From: Acidimicrobiia bacterium
GTDB lineage: Bacteria > Actinomycetota > Acidimicrobiia > Spongiisociales > ZC4RG35
Assembly: GCA_028285585.1 (NCBI GenBank)
Contig: JANQOU010000002.1
Span: forward strand, 1-64,000
Length of the DNA: 64,000 nucleotides
Reading direction: 5' to 3'
Shown piece after piece: positions 7,586-15,805 of this stretch (the stretch's first letter is position 1; the number at the start of each line of letters is the position of its first letter). A model generated the notes under the pieces. The model ran no database searches. It saw nothing but the letters and a program-made list of their open reading frames with translations, and was not told where the DNA came from. A program made the translations under genes and the position numbers.

Positions 7586-8542
7586 ATGACTCCGCTCGTT
7601 GTAACGGAAGAGCAGCTCCGGTCAGCCGTACGCATGGATGCCGACGCCCTGGCTGTTGTTGAGGACGCCTTCACCTGGCTGGCCCAAGGCAAGGTCACCA
7701 TGCCACCAGTGCTGCATGTGGATGTTGAGGCGGGCCCGGGTGAGGTGGACATCAAGACCGCATACGTGGACGGTCTCACCAGTTTCGCGGTCAAGGTTGC
7801 GTCCGGGTTCTTCGGCAACGCGAAGCTCGGCCTGCCCACGGGGTCGGGCATGATGATCGTGCTCAGCGCCGAGACCGGCTTCTGTGAGGCTGTCCTGCTC
7901 GACAACGGGTATCTGACTGATCTCCGCACAGCACTCGCCGGCGCCGTGGCTGCGAAGCACCTTGCCCCGGACGCCGTCGACGCTGTCGGCGTGATTGGTG
8001 CCGGTGTTCAGGCCAGATATCAGGTGGAGGCATTGCAGCTGGTGCGTGACTTCAACTCAGTCAACGTGTTTGCGCGAAACCGCAGCCAGGCGGAGGAGTA
8101 CGCGACTGACATGCGGGATCGTCTCGAGAAACCGGTTGTGGTGTCAGAGACTCCGGCGGCACTGCTGGCGGCCTCGCAGCTCGTGGTTACAACGACGCCA
8201 GCCCGGGAGCCGGTACTTCGGAGCGATTGGATTCATCCCGGCTTGCACATAACGGCGATGGGCTCGGACCACCCTGCGAAACGGGAGCTGGATCCGCAGA
8301 TCCTGTCCAGTGCCGATGTTCTGGTGGCCGACAGGCTCAGCCAGTCGGTTCGTATCGGTGAGTTGCGCGACGCCGATGACTCGGTCACGTCGAGAGCCCT
8401 CGAGCTAGGAGAGATAACCAGTGGCGCCGAGCCTGGGAGGACCGATCCGGAGCAGGTGACCGTTTGTGACCTGACCGGCCTCGGTGTCCAAGACACAGCC
8501 ATCGCCACGTACGCCTTGAGCCGCCTCGAGGAGAGGCGCTGA
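7586..8542 (+). CDS. ornithine cyclodeaminase/mu-crystallin family protein (EutC/BhcD-like)
   Basis: The 318-aa protein has the family's imine-binding N-terminal half (VDIKTAYVDG, AVKVASGFFGN) and a Rossmann site DAVGVIGAGVQARYQVEAL near residue 133. Members are NAD(P)-dependent cyclodeaminases or imine reductases. The gene starts 2 nt after the dehydratase stop, so they are co-translated. EutC and iminosuccinate reductase (BhcD) both belong to this family, which supports a dehydratase-then-reductase pair. A delta-1-pyrroline-2-carboxylate reductase is another possibility, noting the AcnX genes 16 kb away. Confidence 0.8.
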   Translation: MTPLVVTEEQLRSAVRMDADALAVVEDAFTWLAQGKVTMPPVLHVDVEAGPGEVDIKTAYVDGLTSFAVKVASGFFGNAKLGLPTGSGMMIVLSAETGFCEAVLLDNGYLTDLRTALAGAVAAKHLAPDAVDAVGVIGAGVQARYQVEALQLVRDFNSVNVFARNRSQAEEYATDMRDRLEKPVVVSETPAALLAASQLVVTTTPAREPVLRSDWIHPGLHITAMGSDHPAKRELDPQILSSADVLVADRLSQSVRIGELRDADDSVTSRALELGEITSGAEPGRTDPEQVTVCDLTGLGVQDTAIATYALSRLEERR

Positions 8543-8589
8543 ATCAGAGTTTAGGCCGTCGATACAGCGTCCGTCGTAGCGTCCTGCTC

Positions 8590-8925
8590 ATGATCCGGAT
8601 AGTGGCGTTTGCGTTGCTGTTGGCCGCCTGCACGAGCACTCCGGTGGAAGCAGGTGATACCTCGACGACCACGGAGCGGTTCAGAGTCGACGTCGCCAGC
8701 GACGTATGGACCGGTGAGGTCGAATGGGATCTCGTCGAGCGATGTGCGCTCCGTGGGTTGAGCGACTGCGCCAACCTGGTCGTCTCTCTTCGCGATGCTG
8801 ACTGCACGGTGGAAGGTGCCATCCGGTACCTGGAAGGCATGGGCATGGCCGATGTCCGTTCCGACGTTGTCGAGGGCCTTCATGAGACAGGAGACTGCCC
8901 AGGCCTCGCTCCCTTTGTCCCATAA
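8590..8925 (+). CDS. small putative lipoprotein
   Basis: The 111-aa protein begins with a short signal and lipobox (FALLLAACTS, Cys about residue 14), followed by a Ser/Thr linker. The mature part contains four further Cys and a helical C-terminal half (CTVEGAIRYLEGMGMADVRSDVV). I do not recognise the family. TAGCGT lies 7 nt before the ATG, fitting the leaderless pattern of this region. It follows the EutC-like gene by 47 nt; a link is not shown. Confidence 0.55.
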   Translation: MIRIVAFALLLAACTSTPVEAGDTSTTTERFRVDVASDVWTGEVEWDLVERCALRGLSDCANLVVSLRDADCTVEGAIRYLEGMGMADVRSDVVEGLHETGDCPGLAPFVP

Positions 8926-9014
8926 TCGACGTTATGTCAAGTTACAATGTGAGCGAGATAGGCGCACGCACTCGGCTCATAGCGGTGAGACGATGGCTCT
9001 ACTGCTCAAGTAAC

Positions 9015-9209
9015 TCAGGGCGTTGAGGTTCGACGGGCTTTCTGCCGCGTAGCTCTTGTGCTTGCTCCCACGTCGTCGAGATTCTCGGCCATGTACAACA
9101 GAGTGTCTACGTGCTCGGTCTCTTCCTCCCAGACAACGAGTTCCCGTTGATAGTTGTCTATGGCTGTCGAATAGGCCGACTTGGCTCGCATCTTCTTCAA
9201 GAAGCCCAT
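9015..9209 (-). CDS. small hypothetical protein, possibly a truncated remnant
   Basis: The 64-aa ORF from ATG 9209 has a purine-rich ribosome site (aaagg, 6 nt spacing). The start, MGFLKKMRAKSAYSTAIDNYQRELVVWEEETEHVDTLL, resembles from memory the N-terminal helix of a longer actinobacterial family (MGLFDK...YQ..LAEWQ.E...L). After about residue 45 it becomes basic and low-complexity and stops early. It may be a gene shortened by a frameshift or deletion, or a true small protein. The bases from 8926 to 9014 hold nothing I can assign. Confidence 0.4.
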   Translation of the reverse strand: MGFLKKMRAKSAYSTAIDNYQRELVVWEEETEHVDTLLYMAENLDDVGASTRATRQKARRTSTP

Positions 9210-9275
9210 GTTGATCCTTTCCCCGTTGAGCATCGAACGCTACTCGGCTGGGTCGAGTGAGAGTTGATGTCGGAA

Positions 9276-10289
9276 CTATGCCTCGAACAGCCCTTCCGCG
9301 TTCCGCTCGATCCAGGCATCTACGGTCTCCCACTGCTCGAACAGCCAGGCGATGGTTTCATCACGAGCCATCGAGCGGTCGTACTCCGCATACCAATAGG
9401 TCGCCTTGACGGTGCGGCGGATCGGCACACTGCGCCAGATGTCTCCCAAGGACAAGAGATCGTCGAGTCCGACATGAGCAAAGAACATGACGGACGCATG
9501 TGAGGCACCGTCCAGCGCGGCCAGTGTGCCGGCGGTCCTTGGAGGCAAAACATGGTGGAGATGCTCTGCTCTGACAGCCCTGTCGTGCTGGCCGCGTTCC
9601 TCGAGTCTTGCGATCGCCCGGTCACGGCGCCCCGGCGTGAAGTTGGCGCCTTCTGGGAAAACGATCATCGCGCCGTCGTGCGGTATGCCGGCTGCTGCCG
9701 TCGCGATGTCAGCCAGCTGACGCTCCGGGTCCGTGGTGTGAGGATCGCAGAACGTGAACGGCAGACGTTGCACCAGATGGTTAAAGAACGGATCCCACAA
9801 CAGTTTCGTGGTGCCAAGCATTCGTAGCTTCAGGCCTTGCTCGCGGATCAGGTGCCGCGCCAGCAAGAGTGCATCACCTGGGCCGGCGTGGCGCGAGAAG
9901 ACCAGCAGCGCTCGTGACTGGCGGTCATCGAAGTCGAATTCAAAGGTGAACCCGATGAAAAACCTGAGAGCCCGCGTGATCAGCTCGAGCCACCACCCCA
10001 TCACCCAGAGGTGCAGTGACTGCGCCCATCCGGTCTTTACCCAAAGAGTGAAACCACTCGCCAGCCAAAGCAGGAAGGCGATGATCAGCCCGAAGAACTC
10101 GAGGACACAGAACGCTATGCCCAGTCCTACGACGCGGGTGAATCGCCATCCCTTCCGATCGATCAGGTCGATGATCCCCAGCACCAGATGCAGCAGCGGC
10201 GACAAGATCGTGACGATGCCGGCACCGACAAACACCACGGGCGTGACCACGAGCGTACGTATGGCTCGTGGTGGAACCGCTACCGCCAT
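9276..10289 (-). CDS. PlsC-like lysophospholipid acyltransferase
   Basis: The 337-aa protein has long N-terminal membrane segments (about residues 12-85 and 95-115) and then the acyltransferase motifs: SRHAGPGDA (the H-x4-D catalytic motif) and FPEGANFTPGRR (glycerol-phosphate-binding EG motif). It probably acylates a lysophospholipid or a related acceptor at the membrane. Its ATG overlaps the stop of the upstream lipoprotein gene by one base (TGATG), so the two are co-translated. Confidence 0.82.
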   Translation of the reverse strand: MAVAVPPRAIRTLVVTPVVFVGAGIVTILSPLLHLVLGIIDLIDRKGWRFTRVVGLGIAFCVLEFFGLIIAFLLWLASGFTLWVKTGWAQSLHLWVMGWWLELITRALRFFIGFTFEFDFDDRQSRALLVFSRHAGPGDALLLARHLIREQGLKLRMLGTTKLLWDPFFNHLVQRLPFTFCDPHTTDPERQLADIATAAAGIPHDGAMIVFPEGANFTPGRRDRAIARLEERGQHDRAVRAEHLHHVLPPRTAGTLAALDGASHASVMFFAHVGLDDLLSLGDIWRSVPIRRTVKATYWYAEYDRSMARDETIAWLFEQWETVDAWIERNAEGLFEA

Positions 10290-10591
10290 CAGCGTCTAGA
10301 GGCTTTGGCTCCTGCTCCCCCGCCACCAAGGAACGTGCCTGCTCCAAGCACGAAACCAAAGTCGTACCAGCCGCCAGTGTTGTGGACTTCGTAGATGCTC
10401 ACGTTCTCGGTGAACAGCGACACGACGAACGTCACGGGGATGATGATTCCGTGCCAAAGCCCAGTGAAGAAGCCAGCTAGATCGCCGTCAGCAGCTGCGA
10501 CGTCGACCGACGGGTTCGCGCCCGGTGTGCAAGCGCTCAGGACCACCATTGCCCCGAGAGTCAGAGCGAACCAGAAGAGGCTTCGTTTCAC
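10289..10591 (-). CDS. conserved membrane-associated lipoprotein
   Basis: The protein is about 100 aa starting at GTG 10591 (MKRSLFWFALTLGAMVVLSAC, a standard lipoprotein signal; the ORF track starts at a TTG six codons earlier). A membrane-like stretch FFTGLWHGIIIPVTFVVSLF is followed by NVSIYEVHNTGGWYDFGFVLG. I recall a widespread bacterial family with this WHG...IYEV.N.G.WY.FGF pattern and no known function. It lies between the RdhA-like gene and the acyltransferase. It does not resemble RdhB, the usual dehalogenase anchor. Confidence 0.65.
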   Translation of the reverse strand: MKRSLFWFALTLGAMVVLSACTPGANPSVDVAAADGDLAGFFTGLWHGIIIPVTFVVSLFTENVSIYEVHNTGGWYDFGFVLGAGTFLGGGGAGAKASRR

Positions 10592-10624
10592 AGCTCCAAC
10601 ACTAGACAAAGGGCCGGAACCGGG

Positions 10625-11827
10625 TCAGGGCCGACGAGGCGTGATCTCGACCTTCGTGCCGTTGCCTGACCACCATTCCGCCGGGCTCACCCGATCAGCT
10701 GTGCCTGAGCGCTGGTGCAGCCACAGCGCCAACGTGCGCAATCGCCCCTGCGCGAGACGCGCCCACACCCTGTTTGAGAGCTTTGAATGGTCTCGTGTGT
10801 ACGGGCAAACCCTGATGCACACCGAGCAGTCGCTGTTGATCTTCGCCCAATAGGAGAAGCACTTCTCCCCGTCCACGGTCCATTTGGTGACGCCTTTGAT
10901 GTTCGACTGGTTGTAGCGCTCATCTGAAGGTGAACCTCCGGGAATGGCCGAGGCCGGGCACGCGTCGGTGCAGGCGCGACAGAGATCGCACATCTCGGCT
11001 ACGCCGAAGGATCGAGGCTCGTCGAGCAGCAGCGGCAGGTCGGTGTAGATCTTGCCGAAACGGACGTTCGGGCCGTATTCGGGTGTGATGACCAGCCCAT
11101 GCCGGCCGTACTCCCCCAGCCCAGCCTGAATCGCGTACGGGATGGCCAGCCCGGTGTCGTTCATGCTGGGAACCGCTCGGTAACCGAGGTTGCGGATGAA
11201 CTGGGCGATGGACAAGAGCACCAGTGCGTCTTGGGAGTAGCCAAGACCGGTCGCAGCGCCTGCCAGGGCCGACGGGGCCGTCTGTATCCAGGAGGCATCC
11301 ATGGCCTGTCCGACGACGATGACTCTGTCGAGGCCCTCGCCGATTTCGTTCGGCTTCGCCGATTCACTGAGGCGTGAGTATCGGCTGCTGTACTGCCAGC
11401 GCTCGTCGTAAGGGGCTATCCCGACGAGGTCGGCTCCAAGGATCGCTGACACCTTCTTGATGTCGGCAGTCACCTGCTCGGGCGAGCCGATGTCCTCCTT
11501 CTCCGTAGAGGCCTCCCTCAGTGCGGAAAGCGGATCGAGGAACCCGTCGCGTCGGTCAATGTCCTCGAACAGCTCCGCGAAGTGGTCGGCAACATGCCAT
11601 GCGGCGTTCCGCAACGCGTAGTCGTGACGACGAAAGCCTCGGGCTTTGCGCCACTCCCTGAGTGGCTTCCTGTAGGTCTCGTAGAACTTCTCGGTCTTCT
11701 CGTCCCGCACCGTCGGGTCCCACCACGAGCGGTTGAAGACATCGTCGACCTGGCTGAATCGCTCGAATGCATCCGCATCTACGACGAATCCAGCTTTGGC
11801 GTCGCGGGTTTGAAGTTGCTCGGTCAC
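10625..11827 (-). CDS. reductive dehalogenase family (RdhA-like) corrinoid/Fe-S protein
   Basis: The 400-aa protein has RdhA hallmarks: ILGADLVGIAPYDERWQYS, then IQAGLGEYGRHGLVITPEYGP, then two Fe-S sets, C280-x2-C-x2-C-x3-C290P and C323-x10-C-x2-C-x3-C341P. There is no twin-arginine signal, so it should be cytoplasmic, and no rdhB anchor gene is present. It is therefore closer in layout to non-respiratory RdhA-like proteins or QueG-like enzymes than to respiratory dehalogenases. The start is GTG. An LLM flavin oxidoreductase lies 32 nt upstream on the same strand, suggesting one transcript. Confidence 0.82.
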   Translation of the reverse strand: MTEQLQTRDAKAGFVVDADAFERFSQVDDVFNRSWWDPTVRDEKTEKFYETYRKPLREWRKARGFRRHDYALRNAAWHVADHFAELFEDIDRRDGFLDPLSALREASTEKEDIGSPEQVTADIKKVSAILGADLVGIAPYDERWQYSSRYSRLSESAKPNEIGEGLDRVIVVGQAMDASWIQTAPSALAGAATGLGYSQDALVLLSIAQFIRNLGYRAVPSMNDTGLAIPYAIQAGLGEYGRHGLVITPEYGPNVRFGKIYTDLPLLLDEPRSFGVAEMCDLCRACTDACPASAIPGGSPSDERYNQSNIKGVTKWTVDGEKCFSYWAKINSDCSVCIRVCPYTRDHSKLSNRVWARLAQGRLRTLALWLHQRSGTADRVSPAEWWSGNGTKVEITPRRP

Positions 11828-11859
11828 TGCCTGAGAGAGGCTACCGGCCGTTGCGCCGT

Positions 11860-12915
11860 CTAACTGTTGAGCTCCGATGCGGCTTTGGCTGCTGAATGCT
11901 GGCCCGACGTGCTGCCCGTGAACCTAGGCGCAACTTCTCTGGCGAATGTCTCCCAGCTTCTACTGCTTGCTTCTCTGCCAGCCCAATCCCTGGAGACAAA
12001 CAAGACGCCGCCGACACCGTCGCTCTCGTCGACGACGGCCTGGAGCCTCTTCCCCACTTCGTCGGCGGTTCCCACCATGTTGTGCGCCAGGTAGGTGGCG
12101 ACGATGTCGTCTGGGTCGGTGCTGGTCAATGTCCTGCCGTTGACAGCAGCGTTGAAGTTGAGCTGCTCGTCGACGAGCCCGTCTCTGATCTCTGCAACGG
12201 CCTGTTCGTGTGTCGGAGCGATGTGGAGACCGGACGACAGCATGATCTGATCACGTGACGCCGTCATGCCGGACTCCGCCGCGCCCTGCTCGAGGCCCTC
12301 GTATATCGCACTCACGCTGCGGGGAGGTCCGCCGGTGAGGATGTGGCCACCGACTTTCCCCATCAGTCTGATGTTCTTCGGGTTGGTCGTGGCCATGGCG
12401 AACTGCATGTGCGGTTGCGTGTACGGCCGAAGTTGAAGCGTGGCGTTGTGAAGCTCGAACCAGTCCGTTTTCTCGTCGATCGGTTCGGTGCTGCTCAGCA
12501 GCCGCAAGATGACATCCATCGTCTCGTCGAGACGGCGGCCTGCTTGCTCTTGATCGAGCCCGAACACTTTCAGGTCGGAGGGCAACCCGCCACCGACGCC
12601 TATTCCGAACATCGCCCGTCCTCGGGTCAGGTGATCGAGGAAGATCATGCGATCCAGTGTCACCAGCGGGTGATGCAGACCCGCCTGGATGATCCCGGTT
12701 CCCAGCCGTATGTGGCGGGTTCGCTCGGCCACCGCGGCGATGAACACGTCGGGTGCTGCGATGTTCTCCCACCCTGTGCTGTGGTGCTCCCCCACCCAGA
12801 CCTCGGAGTATCCGAGCTTGTCGAGACGCACGACCAGGTCGAGATCGGACTCGAGGGCAGCGGTCGGGTCTACCGACGGTGGGTGCACCGGCTGGAGGAA
12901 GAGGCCAAAACGCAT
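11860..12915 (-). CDS. LLM-class (luciferase-like) flavin-dependent oxidoreductase
   Basis: The 351-aa protein has a TIM-barrel luciferase-like monooxygenase pattern: MRFGLFLQPVHPP start, EVWVGEHHSTGWENIAAPDVFIAAVA, RTRHIRLGTGIIQAGLHHPL and GRAMFGIGVGGGLPSD. It uses reduced flavin, FMNH2 or F420; the sequence does not decide which. I start at ATG 12915 rather than 12924 because the -10 hexamer TACCAT overlaps the earlier ATG and lies exactly 7 nt before the later one. It heads the run LLM, RdhA-like, lipoprotein, acyltransferase and has its own operator. Confidence 0.87.
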   Translation of the reverse strand: MRFGLFLQPVHPPSVDPTAALESDLDLVVRLDKLGYSEVWVGEHHSTGWENIAAPDVFIAAVAERTRHIRLGTGIIQAGLHHPLVTLDRMIFLDHLTRGRAMFGIGVGGGLPSDLKVFGLDQEQAGRRLDETMDVILRLLSSTEPIDEKTDWFELHNATLQLRPYTQPHMQFAMATTNPKNIRLMGKVGGHILTGGPPRSVSAIYEGLEQGAAESGMTASRDQIMLSSGLHIAPTHEQAVAEIRDGLVDEQLNFNAAVNGRTLTSTDPDDIVATYLAHNMVGTADEVGKRLQAVVDESDGVGGVLFVSRDWAGREASSRSWETFAREVAPRFTGSTSGQHSAAKAASELNS

Positions 12916-12922
12916 GATCGAC

Positions 12923-12952
12923 ATGGTACTTCAACATATCGATGTTCGTCAA
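12923..12952 (-). promoter_or_regulatory. promoter of the LLM oxidoreductase gene (leaderless)
   Basis: On the minus strand TTGACG (-35, 12952-12947) is followed after 18 nt by TACCAT (-10, 12928-12923). The ATG at 12915 is 7 nt further on, so transcription should begin at or next to the start codon. The -35 lies inside the inverted repeat listed next. Confidence 0.6.
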
Positions 12953-12960
12953 TATGTTGA
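12931..12960. promoter_or_regulatory. 9-bp perfect inverted repeat, likely repressor operator
   Basis: The arms TCAACATAT (12931-12939) and ATATGTTGA (12952-12960) are exact reverse complements separated by 12 nt. The element covers the -35 and most of the spacer of the LLM promoter, a typical repressor position. No regulator gene is adjacent. Confidence 0.6.
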
Positions 12961-12985
12961 GGGGAAGGGCTTCGCCTTGGTTGTC

Positions 12986-13798
12986 TTAGGGTGCCTTAGC
13001 GATGATCTCCACAGGCCCAATGACGCCGGCCTCTACAGCTTTGATCATGTTTCCGAACTTGAGCTGGGCTTGCTCTCCCATGAGCAGATGAAGCCCTAGA
13101 GGGGGTGGATTGCCGGTTCTTTGGCGCAGTTCTGCAAAGAAAGACATGGCGTAATCGGACCGATCGGCTGTCTGGAGGATCTCGAAGCCGACATCGGTGA
13201 GAGCGTTGGCATAGTTCTCTGCGGTCGCCAAGAAGCTTCCGGACTGCGAACTGGCCCATGGGACTGGAAAGTCAAACTCGCCGTCGATCAGGGCCATTAT
13301 GTCGTAGACAGCGAACAGGCCTCCTCCGACAAGAGTCCGCGCCACTTCTGAGAATGCGGTCCGCTTATCTGGAAGGTTCATTCCGACATGCAGCATCACC
13401 GCGGCGTCAAAGCTTGCATCCTCGAACGGGAGCTCGTTCACGTCCGCTTGCCGAAACGTCACCGAATTGTCAAGGCCAACGATCTCGGTCAGCGCCGTGG
13501 CCGTTTGAACATATGCCGGCGTCAAGTCGATGCCAACCACAGTGTGGCGACCCGTATGGGCAAGGTATCTAGCTGTGCCGCCGATACCGGAGCCTATGTC
13601 GAGGATGTGACTGGCGGAGGGGATCCCGGCTTGCTCCAAGAGATGCTCGGTGGCTCCCCGACCACCGATGTGAAACTCGTCGACCGGGCCGAGTTGCTCA
13701 ACCGTCAATTCCCGTTCCTCTATACCGGCGTCAGCCGCCGCTCTGAGAATCGACGCTAGAAGGTCGTCCTTGTCGTAATGCCGGGCAATCTCTTCCAT
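12986..13798 (-). CDS. class I SAM-dependent methyltransferase
   Basis: The 270-aa protein has methyltransferase motif I HILDIGSGIGGTARYLA, then GIDLTPAYVQ, the adenine-binding FRQADVNELPFEDASFD and the post-core VMLHVGMNLPDK. The pattern resembles small-molecule methylases of the sarcosine/dimethylglycine or UbiE type. ATG 13798 is chosen because TATAGT lies exactly 7 nt upstream; the ORF-track start is 18 codons earlier. It lies upstream of the LLM gene on the same strand (71 nt gap), but that gene has its own promoter. Confidence 0.8.
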   Translation of the reverse strand: MEEIARHYDKDDLLASILRAAADAGIEERELTVEQLGPVDEFHIGGRGATEHLLEQAGIPSASHILDIGSGIGGTARYLAHTGRHTVVGIDLTPAYVQTATALTEIVGLDNSVTFRQADVNELPFEDASFDAAVMLHVGMNLPDKRTAFSEVARTLVGGGLFAVYDIMALIDGEFDFPVPWASSQSGSFLATAENYANALTDVGFEILQTADRSDYAMSFFAELRQRTGNPPPLGLHLLMGEQAQLKFGNMIKAVEAGVIGPVEIIAKAP

Positions 13799-13805
13799 GA
13801 CATGG

Positions 13806-13811
13806 ACTATA
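13806..13811 (-). promoter_or_regulatory. -10 hexamer of the methyltransferase gene
   Basis: TATAGT on the minus strand is followed by 7 nt (ccatgtc) and the ATG at 13798. No convincing -35 is seen. It fits the leaderless pattern found repeatedly in this window. Confidence 0.5.
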
Positions 13812-13873
13812 AGGAACGAGATTGCGCCTTGCTGGCGAGGTCTCGCGTGCACAGCGTGTCGCCAGGCGTCACG

Positions 13874-13889
13874 CGTTGCTATAGCAACG
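13874..13889. promoter_or_regulatory. 16-bp perfect palindrome in a divergent promoter region
   Basis: CGTTGCTATAGCAACG is fully self-complementary with no spacer. It lies between the divergent methyltransferase and leuA leader promoters, 13 bp upstream of the leuA -35. It may be a regulator binding site; no regulator gene is next to it. Confidence 0.45.
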
Positions 13890-13902
13890 GGGCCGGTTGG
13901 TG

Positions 13903-13930
13903 TTGTCGTCTGAGGACAGGGCGCTACAGT
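13903..13930 (+). promoter_or_regulatory. promoter of the leuA leader (leaderless)
   Basis: TTGTCG (13903-13908), a 16-nt spacer, then TACAGT (13925-13930). Seven nt later comes the GTG of the leader peptide, so transcription and translation would start at nearly the same base. Confidence 0.6.
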
Positions 13931-13937
13931 TCGGGTC

Positions 13938-13979
13938 GTGAATCACGAACTGCGCACCGACCTCCTTCTCCTCATGTAG
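13938..13979 (+). CDS. leuL: leuA leader peptide (13 aa, four Leu codons in a row)
   Basis: GTG opens a 13-residue ORF reading MNHELRTDLLLLM and then TAG. Five of 13 residues are Leu, four of them consecutive (ctc ctt ctc ctc). It lies directly upstream of a hairpin and a strong terminator that precede leuA. This is the classic design for leucine-dependent attenuation: ribosomes stall at the Leu run when charged Leu-tRNA is scarce. Leader elements upstream of leuA and ilvB are known in Actinobacteria. The symbol is given by role. Confidence 0.75.
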   Translation: MNHELRTDLLLLM

Positions 13980-14030
13980 GCGGACGCGCACATATTCGTG
14001 TTCCGCCAAGCCCCCGACCGGGGGCTTTTT
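13979..14030 (+). terminator. leuA attenuator: leader hairpin plus intrinsic terminator
   Basis: The first hairpin pairs ggcgga (13979-13984, overlapping the leader stop) with tccgcc (14002-14007). Two bases later comes a terminator, aagccccc-gacc-gggggctt, with a T-run to 14030. leuA begins 27 nt after the terminator. I did not fold the RNA, so the competing antiterminator pairing is not established. Confidence 0.75.
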
Positions 14031-14041
14031 CTATGGGATGA

Positions 14042-15760
<1,719 letters not shown>

Positions 15761-15805
15761 AATCAGCTTGGAGTTGCGACCGCTGAAGCCGTAGCCTCGG
15801 TAGTT

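Noticed and set aside
10289-10591. Lipoprotein as an RdhB anchor for the RdhA-like gene
   Set aside because: RdhB proteins have three membrane helices and no lipobox. This protein belongs to a different widespread family.
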